Source: JBMOMT01 sp049324835
GTDB taxonomy: Bacteria > Chloroflexota > Anaerolineae > CAYNKW01
Assembly (NCBI GenBank): GCA_049324835.1
Contig: JBMOMT010000051.1
Span: 3,531-67,530 of the forward strand
Direction of reading: 5' to 3'
Length of the DNA: 64,000 bases
Both the position numbers and the translations under genes were made by a program. This document shows, piece by piece, positions 58,232 through 64,000 of this stretch. Under the pieces are notes generated by a model that saw only the letters and a program-made list of their open reading frames with translations, was not told where the DNA came from and did no database searches. Position 1 is the first letter of the stretch, and the number at the start of each line of letters is the position of its first letter.

Positions 58232-58722
58232 TCCGACCAAACCCAAACGCCTCGATTGCTCAGGTGATACAGCTCGTCGGAGAGGATGCGGTAATGGACG
58301 TTTTCCTCCTCGGCCAGCTTGAGAAACATGGCCCGTCCCTCGGCGTCGGCGGTCTGCTCGGCGAGTTCCTCGTAGCGCGAGCGGGCCGATTTCTCGGCGT
58401 CGATGGCCGCGCCCAGCACCTCGACCACTGTTTCCAGGTGGTGCTCCCGGGCGCTCCGCCCGCCCTCAATGCCGTGAGACACGGACGGCAGGGTGATGTT
58501 GGGTGGGCTGTAAACGATAAAGCCCCTGTCCTGGCTGAGCGAATCGTGCAGCGCGGTGAGCCGGTCGAGATGATACTGCTCGTAGGCGGCCAGTTGCAGC
58601 AGCAAGTCCTGGGCCTGGGGATCACTCACCTTTTCTTGGGCGTCCAGGTAAAAGGCCCTGGCGTTCTGCTCGGCCTGCACGGCGATCTGGATGGCGGCCA
58701 TCAAATCGAGATTTCTGTTCAT
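58228..58722 (-). CDS. ferritin-like/rubrerythrin-type di-iron protein
   Basis: The 164-residue protein is a four-helix ferritin-like domain. The iron ligands are in AEQNARAFY, AAYEQYHLDRL, AEKSARSRYEELA and AEEENVHYRIL, giving the E, ExxH, E, ExxH pattern. It lacks the C-terminal rubredoxin CxxC of true rubrerythrin, so it is erythrin-like. It probably handles peroxide or stores iron. ATG 58722 follows AAAGGGAGC. The next gene overlaps by ATGA. Confidence 0.87.
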   Translation of the reverse strand: MNRNLDLMAAIQIAVQAEQNARAFYLDAQEKVSDPQAQDLLLQLAAYEQYHLDRLTALHDSLSQDRGFIVYSPPNITLPSVSHGIEGGRSAREHHLETVVEVLGAAIDAEKSARSRYEELAEQTADAEGRAMFLKLAEEENVHYRILSDELYHLSNRGVWVWSE

Positions 58723-58855
58723 GCTCCCTTTTTTTCCTCCGAGATAAGAGATGCCTCGCCGCCGGCCGTACCATACCTTTCGATAGCGGCCAACTCGCCG
58801 CATTGGACGGCCGGGCATGAGGTAGAGAGGTTCATCGTTGGTGTGTGTGAATCGT

Positions 58856-59053
58856 TTACGATGCCAGGTCTGCGATCTGGCGCAGCAGGCCCAAAACCGT
58901 CAGGCCGATTTTGAGTGAGTCGCCGGCCGCGATCTCGGGCAGCGCCGCTTCTTCTTCAGCGTCCAGATCACGCACCAGGATCCAGGCCGCCAGCAAGCCC
59001 ACCAGCGCGCCCAGGACACCCCCCACAACCAGGGCTTTGTTTCGTGAGTTCAT
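58856..59053 (-). CDS. small single-pass membrane protein (65 aa)
   Basis: The short protein begins MNSRNKALVVGGVLGALVG, giving one membrane helix rich in Gly, and continues with an acidic cytoplasmic part (DAEEEAALPEI). This resembles small YtxH-like or glycine-zipper proteins. It overlaps the upstream gene as ATGA. Function unknown. Confidence 0.65.
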   Translation of the reverse strand: MNSRNKALVVGGVLGALVGLLAAWILVRDLDAEEEAALPEIAAGDSLKIGLTVLGLLRQIADLAS

Positions 59054-59367
59054 TGCACCTCCCCCATGCTTTTAGACGATCTGCCCCATGCCTTGCTCAC
59101 ACCACTCAGGAAGCCCTGAATCTGGGCCCCAAAAACAGAGATCGACACAAATGGCCCGGTCACGGCCTGGCAAAAGCGCCCGACAGCGTGACGGGCCTTT
59201 TCGACCTGGCTTTGCACCTGCCGCAACAAGAGCCGCAGGTTTTCGTTCAGCCAGCGCATGCCCCGCACGACAAAAAAGAGCACCAGCAGCGGCAACGCCG
59301 CCAGAACCATAAACTCCAGGATGACCAGCACTGCCGAGATATCGGCCAGCACAGAGAGTGCGCCCAT
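59050..59367 (-). CDS. small membrane protein with amphipathic tail (105 aa)
   Basis: The first 35 residues form one or two membrane passes (LADISAVLVILEFMVLAALP and on). The remainder is an amphipathic helix (LLLRQVQSQVEKARHAVG) and a short C-terminal part. ATG 59367 follows GGAGGG and a strong promoter. It heads a five-gene operon that includes the 65-aa membrane protein, ferritin-like, HIT and MFS genes. I do not recognise the family. Confidence 0.65.
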   Translation of the reverse strand: MGALSVLADISAVLVILEFMVLAALPLLVLFFVVRGMRWLNENLRLLLRQVQSQVEKARHAVGRFCQAVTGPFVSISVFGAQIQGFLSGVSKAWGRSSKSMGEVQ

Positions 59368-59411
59368 CTCGAATCCCTCCCTCTGAGCCTCGTTCCTTCG
59401 GAGGCGGCCTG

Positions 59412-59440
59412 AGTATAGCACAGGCCACAGGCTCTGTCAA
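59412..59440 (-). promoter_or_regulatory. sigma70-type promoter for the small-membrane-protein operon
   Basis: Minus-strand TTGACA, 17 bp, TATACT, about 45 bp before the start codon at 59367. Confidence 0.8.
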
Positions 59441-59481
59441 CCACATTTCGCGCCTGTCTGCTACAGGCAGGCGCTGGTGAT

Positions 59482-59510
59482 TTGACCTGCCCGCTCATTC
59501 GGTGTATCAT
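59482..59510 (+). promoter_or_regulatory. sigma70-type promoter
   Basis: TTGACC, 17 bp, TATCAT, 32 bp before the TTG start at 59542; divergent from the preceding promoter. Confidence 0.7.
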
Positions 59511-59541
59511 CGGCTGAACGTGTGGGCGCAGGAGGCATTCA

Positions 59542-60900
59542 TTGACATCCGATGGCCGGTCGATGGTTGGCAAGAGACGTCGCAGGCGCGGGCTGTGGCT
59601 GCTGCTCAGCCTGGTATTGTTGATCCTTCAGCAAGGCAGCAGCATCCGCCCCGACGACTGGTTCCCGCAGCAGGTGGGCGTGTGGATCGCGGGGCGGTAT
59701 TTCGATTTCATCGGCTGGGAGGTGCAGGCCATCGGCGGCAAGGTGGCCCAGATGGCGGCTCCCGGCCAGTGGCAGTTGAGTGATGCACAACGCCGCCAAC
59801 TGGTGCTGGCTTATTTCGATCGGCTGCGCCAGGTCCACGAGCTGGAGGAGCGTATACAGGCGCAGTATGCCACTCTCGAAGGGCCATCTCTGAGCCAGGC
59901 TGTCTCGCCGCTGGCGCAGGAACTGGTCACACTGCGCCGACAGCAGGCCAACTGGCAACCGTTGGTCGAGGCGATCCTGGAAGAACAGGTCAGCACGGTG
60001 CTCATCGAGCAAGGTTTTGCGCCGATGGGGTTGCTGTTGCCGCCGGTGCGTTTCCAGTTCTCCCAGATGCCGCTCTATCTCATCGTCTCGCCCCGTGAGG
60101 CGATCCGCACCCAATATGGCACCATGCTGCGCCCCGACATCCCACTGGCGGATCAGATCGCGCTGGAGGAGGCCATAGACCAGGCCTTGCAGGTGGCGTC
60201 GCTGGTGGATCAGGTGGGTGGGCTGGGTATTTACCCCACCATGATCGTCGAGAGCGCCTGGCTGCCCTGGGTCGTCGACACCATCGCCCACGAGTGGAGC
60301 CACAATTATCTCACGCTGCGGCCGTTGGGCTGGCATTACCTGGATTCGGCGTCGCTGCGCACCATCAACGAAACCGTGGCCTCGATCTTTGGCGAGGAGA
60401 TCGGCCAACAGGTGCTGGCGCGTTATTATCCAGAGCTGGCAACACGGCGCATCAGGCGGCGGCCCAACATCGGCTGGCAGCCTCCGCCGGAAGACCCGCG
60501 CGCCTTTGATTTTGGCCGCGAGATGCGGCGGACTCGTCTGCGGGTGGACGAACTGCTGGCCGAGGGCAGGGTAGACGAGGCCGAGGCTTACATGGAGGCC
60601 CGGCGGCAGGTCTTTGTCGAGAACGGCTACCTGAGCCTGCGTAAACTGAATCAGGCCTACTTTGCTTTCCACGGCTCTTATGCCACCGGCCCCGGCGCCG
60701 TCGATCCCATCGGGCCGATGCTCCGGCGGCTACGGCTGCGCCACGATACGCTCAAAGCCTTCATCGACGCCGTGCAGGGCATCACCACACTCGACGATCT
60801 GGAACGGATGCTGGCCCCCGATGTCGCTTGGGGGCTGGCCCCCGATGTCGCTTGGGGGCTGGCCCCCGATGTCGCTCGGGGGCTGGTGGAAGGATATTGA
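59542..60900 (+). CDS. membrane-anchored HExxH putative metallopeptidase
   Basis: The 452-residue protein begins with a basic stretch and one membrane segment (LWLLLSLVLLILQQG). A soluble domain contains HEWSH at residues 250-254, a zinc-peptidase motif, with a possible third ligand in NETVASIFGEE about 30 residues on. TTG 59542 is chosen because GGAGG is six bases upstream; ATG 59563 is an alternative. The last 25 residues are three copies of APDVAWGL coming from the 24-nt hairpin repeat at 60811-60882. No named family is recognised. The rimO gene follows 4 bp later. Confidence 0.75.
   Translation: MTSDGRSMVGKRRRRRGLWLLLSLVLLILQQGSSIRPDDWFPQQVGVWIAGRYFDFIGWEVQAIGGKVAQMAAPGQWQLSDAQRRQLVLAYFDRLRQVHELEERIQAQYATLEGPSLSQAVSPLAQELVTLRRQQANWQPLVEAILEEQVSTVLIEQGFAPMGLLLPPVRFQFSQMPLYLIVSPREAIRTQYGTMLRPDIPLADQIALEEAIDQALQVASLVDQVGGLGIYPTMIVESAWLPWVVDTIAHEWSHNYLTLRPLGWHYLDSASLRTINETVASIFGEEIGQQVLARYYPELATRRIRRRPNIGWQPPPEDPRAFDFGREMRRTRLRVDELLAEGRVDEAEAYMEARRQVFVENGYLSLRKLNQAYFAFHGSYATGPGAVDPIGPMLRRLRLRHDTLKAFIDAVQGITTLDDLERMLAPDVAWGLAPDVAWGLAPDVARGLVEGY
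60811..60882. repeat. 24-nt GC hairpin repeat, three units
   Basis: Three tandem copies starting at 60811, 60835 and 60859, each of the form CTGGCCCCCGA-N6-(T/C)(T/C)GGGGG. They form the C terminus of the metallopeptidase-like gene without breaking the frame. Confidence 0.9.
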
Positions 60901-60904
60901 TCCA

Positions 60905-62221
60905 ATGCGTTATTTTCTCATCTCTCTCGGCTGCGCCAAAAACACGGTCGATGCTGAAAGCATGGGGCAACTGCTGGATGCGGCCTGCCATCGGCCCGTG
61001 GACGCGCCGGAAAAGGCGGATGTGCTCATCGTGAATACCTGCGGCTTTATCGAGGCCGCCCGCGCCGAGTCGATCGGCGTGCTGCGAGAGCTGGCCGGCA
61101 GAAAACGGCCGGGTCAAAAGCTCATCGCCGCCGGCTGCCTTTCGCAGCGCTACGGCGAGGCGCTGATCCAACAGGCGCCGGCTGTGGATGGCATCCTGGG
61201 TACCCGTCGCTGGATGGACATCGTGGCGCTGGTGGAGCAACTGCGCCAGGGCCGTCGGCCGGCCTACGATCTGCCTGTCGAGGGTGTGGCGGCCCCGGAT
61301 CCTGCCGGCGTGCAACGTGTCGCCATTCAGGGCAGCAGCGCCTACCTCAAGATCGCCGATGGCTGCCGGCGTCCGTGCGCCTTTTGCGCCATCCCACTCA
61401 TCAAGGGCACGGCGCGCAGCCGCCGGCCTGAAGCCATCGTCGCCGAGGCGCGGCAACTGGCGGACCGGGGCGTTCAGGAGATCGTGCTCATCGCCCAGGA
61501 CACCACCGATTACGGGCACGATCTGGGCCTGCGCGATGGGCTGGCCGCGCTGGTGGATGGCATACTGGCGGCGGCGCCCGATCTGCACTGGCTGCGGCTC
61601 ATGTACGCCTATCCCGGCGCGGTGACGCCGCGCCTGATCGAGACGATGGCGCGCTGGCCGCAGGTGTGTCATTACCTGGATCTGCCGTTGCAGCACAGCC
61701 ACCCCGATGTGCTCAAACGCATGCGTCGGCCGGCGGATGTGGAGCGTGTACAGCGTCAGATCGAGGCGCTGCGCCAGGCCATGCCAGACCTGGCGTTGCG
61801 CACCACGTTCATCGTGGGTTTTCCCGGCGAAACCGAGGCCGAGTTTGCCGATGTGGAGCTTTTTGTGCGTGAGATGGGTTTCGACAAGGTGGGGGTATTT
61901 ACTTATTCACACGAACAGGGCACCGCCGCGGCGGATCGGGCCGACGATGTGCCGCCGCCGGTCAAGCAGGAGCGCTACGAGCGGCTGATGGCGTTGCAGC
62001 AGGGTATTTCGCTGGCCCGCAACCAGGAGCAGGTGGGCCGTCGCCTGGAGGTGCTGCTAGAGGGGGCGGGTGATGGGTTGAGCCTGGGCCGCAGTTACCG
62101 CGACGCGCCCGAGATCGACGGCCTGGTGCTGATCCAGGAAGAATTGCCGGTGGGCGAGATGGTGCGGGTGCGCATCGTGGGCGCGATGGCCTACGATCTG
62201 GTGGGCGTGTTGGAAAGGTGA
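60905..62221 (+). CDS. rimO: ribosomal protein S12 methylthiotransferase
   Basis: The 438-residue radical-SAM enzyme has an MTTase N domain (SLGCAKNTVDAE, VNTCGFIEAAR, AAGCLSQRY supplying three cluster Cys), the radical-SAM CRRPCAFCAIP cluster motif and a C-terminal TRAM domain. The SLGCAKNxVD signature and CGFI point to RimO rather than MiaB. It methylthiolates Asp of ribosomal protein S12. ATG 60905 lies 4 bp after the previous stop with GGTGGAAGG ahead. Confidence 0.94.
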   Translation: MRYFLISLGCAKNTVDAESMGQLLDAACHRPVDAPEKADVLIVNTCGFIEAARAESIGVLRELAGRKRPGQKLIAAGCLSQRYGEALIQQAPAVDGILGTRRWMDIVALVEQLRQGRRPAYDLPVEGVAAPDPAGVQRVAIQGSSAYLKIADGCRRPCAFCAIPLIKGTARSRRPEAIVAEARQLADRGVQEIVLIAQDTTDYGHDLGLRDGLAALVDGILAAAPDLHWLRLMYAYPGAVTPRLIETMARWPQVCHYLDLPLQHSHPDVLKRMRRPADVERVQRQIEALRQAMPDLALRTTFIVGFPGETEAEFADVELFVREMGFDKVGVFTYSHEQGTAAADRADDVPPPVKQERYERLMALQQGISLARNQEQVGRRLEVLLEGAGDGLSLGRSYRDAPEIDGLVLIQEELPVGEMVRVRIVGAMAYDLVGVLER

Positions 62222-62289
62222 ACCGCTCCTCCTGGCGCAGGCCAAGTGTTAGAAATTTTTAACCGGAGCCCAATTGACGCCCAAATCTA

Positions 62290-62318
62290 TTGACGGCGGC
62301 GGTCAGATATGTTACAAT
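62290..62318 (+). promoter_or_regulatory. sigma70-type promoter without a following ORF
   Basis: TTGACG, 17 bp, TACAAT. The expected start point coincides with the first bases of copy E7, and no ORF follows before the terminator at 62497-62538. Confidence 0.6.
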
Positions 62319-62322
62319 AACT

Positions 62323-62387
62323 GTAACTGCTCACCCTCCCGCAGGTTGAGCAAATCGAACCTGCGGGAGGGTAGGCTGAGCAGCTAC
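62323..62387 (+). repeat. polar palindromic element, copy E7 (65 bp)
   Basis: Arms GTAACTGCTCACCCTCCCG and GGGAGGGTAGGCTGAGCAG followed by CTAC. It is copy E2 with about 55 bp of interior removed, leaving TTGAGCAAATCGAA as the loop. Confidence 0.85.
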
Positions 62388-62496
62388 CAATAACCAACGT
62401 GAATCCATGATGCCAGCATCAACGTGGCCCCAGATGTACCCGAGGATGCATGATGGCACAGACTCTTCCCGGACAGCACGATAACCCTGCCGGTTG

Positions 62497-62538
62497 AAAC
62501 GCCAGAACGGACCTGCTGAGGCCCTGTTCTGGCGTTTT
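62497..62538. terminator. Rho-independent terminator next to intI
   Basis: AAACGCCAGAAC (62497-62508) pairs with GTTCTGGCGTTT (62526-62537), then T. It could end the rightward RNA or, from the other strand, the intI transcript. Confidence 0.75.
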
Positions 62539-62587
62539 GCCTGTCTGGCGCAACAGGGCCACGTATCGTTCGGTGTGAGGGATTTGG

Positions 62588-63640
62588 CTACAGTTTGCGC
62601 CGGACCAGGGGCTCATCGAGCGGGCTGCGCACGGCCAGGCCGCCGCGGTTGAGGACGTGGGTGTAGATCATGGTGGTTTTGACGTCTTTGTGGCCCAGGA
62701 GCTCCTGGACAGTGCGGATGTCGTAGCCGTTTTCCAGCAGGTGGGTGGCGAAGGAATGGCGGAAGGTGTGAGGGCCGACGGGTTTGTCGATTCCGGCTCG
62801 CCGGGCGGCCTGGCGGACTGCTTTTTGCAGGCCGCTTGGGTCCACGTGATGGCGGCGGGTGATGTTGGAGCGTGGGTCTGGCGAGCGTTTGTCGGCGGGG
62901 AAGGCATATTGCCAGGCCCATTCTTTGTTGGCGTTGGGATATTTCTCGGCCAGGGCATAGGGCAGATAGACGTGACCGAACCCCTGGGCCAGGTCGTCCT
63001 GGTGCAGCAGTCTGACGTAGGTCAGATGTTGGCGCAAAAAGGGGACGACGGCAGTGGGCAGCACCGTGACGCGGTCTCGGGCGCCTTTGGTGTCGCGGAC
63101 GGTGATCTGTCCATAGTCAAAGTCGATGTCTTTGACGCGCAGGCGGATGCACTCCATCAGGCGCAGGCCGCTGCCGTAGAGCAAGCGGGCCATCAGTTGG
63201 GGTGTGCCGGACATAAAGTCGAGCACGCGGCATACCTCTTCTCTGGTGAGCACGGTGGGCAGGCGGACAGGCTTTTTGGCGCGCAGGGCGTCGATGGGCA
63301 GGGTCAGGTCCTGGCCGAGCACGTGGCGGTAGAGGAAGAGGAGGGCGGAGAGGGCCTGGTTTTGGGTGGAGGCGGCGACGTTTCTATCGACGGCCAGGTG
63401 GGTGAGAAAGGCCTGGATCTCGGGTGCGCCCATGTTTTGGGGATGGCGTTTGCCGTGAAAGAGGATGAAACGTTTGATCCAGTCGACGTAGGCTTGCTCG
63501 GTGCGGATGGAATAGTGTTTGAGACGAACGGCGTGGCGCACCTGGTCGAGCAGCTTGGGCGGTCTGGGGTTGTCGGAGCGGTAGGTTTGGTTGGGGCGCT
63601 CGTACAGGGTCGAGGTTAGAGTGAAGGCAAGGTTTTCCAT
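62588..63640 (-). CDS. intI: integron integrase (IntI-type tyrosine recombinase)
   Basis: The 350-residue protein is a tyrosine recombinase. An SAM-like core-binding domain lies in residues 20-115 (HYSIRTEQAYVDWIKRFILFH). The catalytic set is intact: Arg in GSGLRLMECIRL, His-x-x-Arg in HTFRHSFATHLL, His in LGHKDV and Tyr in TMIYTHVLN. What makes it an IntI rather than XerC/D is the extra block EKYPNANKEWAWQYAFPADK followed by RRHHVDPSGLQKAVR, the IntI-specific insertion that contacts bulged attC bases. ATG 63640 follows GGGGGGAAAT. It is transcribed away from a repeat-rich attI-like segment. Confidence 0.92.
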   Translation of the reverse strand: MENLAFTLTSTLYERPNQTYRSDNPRPPKLLDQVRHAVRLKHYSIRTEQAYVDWIKRFILFHGKRHPQNMGAPEIQAFLTHLAVDRNVAASTQNQALSALLFLYRHVLGQDLTLPIDALRAKKPVRLPTVLTREEVCRVLDFMSGTPQLMARLLYGSGLRLMECIRLRVKDIDFDYGQITVRDTKGARDRVTVLPTAVVPFLRQHLTYVRLLHQDDLAQGFGHVYLPYALAEKYPNANKEWAWQYAFPADKRSPDPRSNITRRHHVDPSGLQKAVRQAARRAGIDKPVGPHTFRHSFATHLLENGYDIRTVQELLGHKDVKTTMIYTHVLNRGGLAVRSPLDEPLVRRKL

Positions 63641-63686
63641 ATTTCCCCCCTCGTCTCGGTTGCAGATGGTGGTCGTTTGTGGCTCA

Positions 63687-63715
63687 AGTATAGCACAGAT
63701 GTTCTTTTTCGACAA
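63687..63715 (-). promoter_or_regulatory. intI promoter with a possible LexA box in the spacer
   Basis: Minus-strand TTGTCG, 17 bp, TATACT, about 40 bp before the intI start. The spacer (63693-63704) reads GAACATCTGTGC, one base from the GAAC-N4-GTTC operator of LexA in Gram-positive bacteria and Dehalococcoides. Confidence 0.7.
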
Positions 63716-63721
63716 GTGCAC

Positions 63722-63880
63722 ACTCGTATTTTAGACGGCGATTTGTCCGTCTACACTGCCGCAGGAGGGAGATAGATGGATGTTTATCCGTATAAGCCGC
63801 CGTAGAGGGGGGTAGAAGGAAAGAATTCCGTATACGCAGGGGACTAGACGGATAGATGTCCGTCTACTTGATAGTTGGGC
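63722..63880 (+). other. attI-like segment
   Basis: Between intI and the next ORF are two inverted repeats, TAGACGG/CCGTCTA (63732-63753) and TAGACGGA/TCCGTCTA (63845-63866). Five copies of CCGT(A/C)(T/G)A start at 63747, 63788, 63800, 63828 and 63860. A GTTGGGC at 63874-63880 fits the GTTRRRY core used for cassette insertion. The position next to and divergent from intI is that of attI. Confidence 0.5.
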
Positions 63881-63916
63881 AGCGCAAGCCATATCAGTCT
63901 GTCAAGGTGTATACGA

Positions 63917-64000
63917 ATGATGTTATCCGGCTCATTCAGTTCCTCAGCAACAAAAGAATACCGACGCTATAGAAAGGCTGGGATGGAACTCAATCACAAG
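63917..64000 (+). CDS. start of an unidentified ORF, possibly the first integron cassette (partial)
   Basis: An ORF starting at ATG 63917 (or 63920) stays open for 28 codons to the edge of the window and is divergent from intI. Its residues (SSSATKEYRRYRKAGMELN in the middle) are not diagnostic. It begins 37 bp after the putative GTTRRRY core, the distance expected for a cassette gene. No clear ribosome site is visible. Too short to name. Confidence 0.35.
   Translation, partial: MMLSGSFSSSATKEYRRYRKAGMELNHK

Larger units (their letters stand above)
62323..62540 (+). ncRNA. candidate small RNA of about 215 nt starting with copy E7
   Basis: A promoter, a stable 5' hairpin (copy E7) and a terminator hairpin bracket a stretch without start-plus-ORF on the plus strand. 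No known RNA family is recognised. It might simply be a repeat inserted near a chance promoter. Confidence 0.35.
62222..62587. other. intergenic region with promoter, palindrome and terminator
   Basis: No protein gene. It contains a consensus-like promoter pointing right (62290-62318), copy E7 immediately after it, about 110 nt of unassigned sequence and a strong hairpin terminator. IntI then ends at 62588 from the other side. Confidence 0.7.

Noticed and set aside
62657..63619. A 320-codon open frame on the plus strand antisense to intI
   Set aside because: It is the mirror of a well supported recombinase. Its translation is low-complexity Gly/Val/Asp with no recognisable domain, as seen opposite many GC-rich genes here.

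Overview
This is a GC-rich (roughly 60-65 % by eye) bacterial chromosome segment with 54 called genes, two of them cut by the window edges. The mix suggests a free-living member of the Chloroflexota, perhaps Anaerolineae or Caldilineae. That is an inference from gene content: an ADP-glucose glycogen route, a large polyphosphate set, an FtsK with several membrane passes, a septoil-knot-like repeat protein, and many short palindromic elements. No 16S rRNA or tRNA is present to confirm it. Many genes are preceded by textbook housekeeping promoters (TTGACA-like, 17 bp, TATAAT-like).

Region 1 (1-11046, +) looks like one long catabolic operon. It holds a creatininase-family amidohydrolase, a two-subunit CoA transferase, a thiolase, a class III CoA transferase, a divergent GcvPA/GcvPB pair, an AcoX-like NAD-kinase-fold protein and two short-chain dehydrogenases. 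A convergent operon (17046-11067, -) carries an MFS carrier, an M20 deacylase, a membrane-anchored EEP phosphatase/nuclease and a class III aminotransferase. Together they resemble uptake, hydrolysis, transamination or decarboxylation, CoA activation and thiolysis of an unidentified amino or keto acid.

Region 2 (17268-24532) is mixed housekeeping: SDR, phosphoribosyltransferase, CCA-adding-type enzyme, STAS protein, RsmD, SSB and a gamma-glutamyltransferase-like enzyme. Region 3 (24963-34625) is a polyphosphate island: CYTH-HTH-CHAD protein, adenylate kinase and two PPK2 kinases on the + strand, converging on ftsK-ppk1-metallophosphoesterase on the - strand. Region 4 (34745-48610) has galT, a Clp-like unfoldase with a decayed first ATPase domain, a GH4 glycosidase, an ATP-grasp PEP-synthase-like protein, a predicted knotted repeat protein, a FecR lipoprotein, DUF4438 and a two-component cluster. 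Region 5 (48865-56042, +) is penicillin acylase, glycogen synthase-like, glgC and malQ. Region 6 (56061-62540) has a candidate small RNA, an MFS/HIT/ferritin-like operon, a membrane HExxH protein and rimO.

Region 7 (62588-64000) is the most striking. It encodes an integron-type tyrosine recombinase (IntI) with its own promoter and a possible LexA box inside it. A repeat-rich attI-like segment with a GTTRRRY core follows, then an ORF that runs off the window. The cassette array, if there is one, lies just beyond the right edge.

Two repeat families cut across the window. One is a polar, long-inverted-repeat element of about 65-122 bp (at least six copies), often in the 5' leader of a gene. The other is a 24-nt hairpin repeat inserted in frame in three unrelated proteins.
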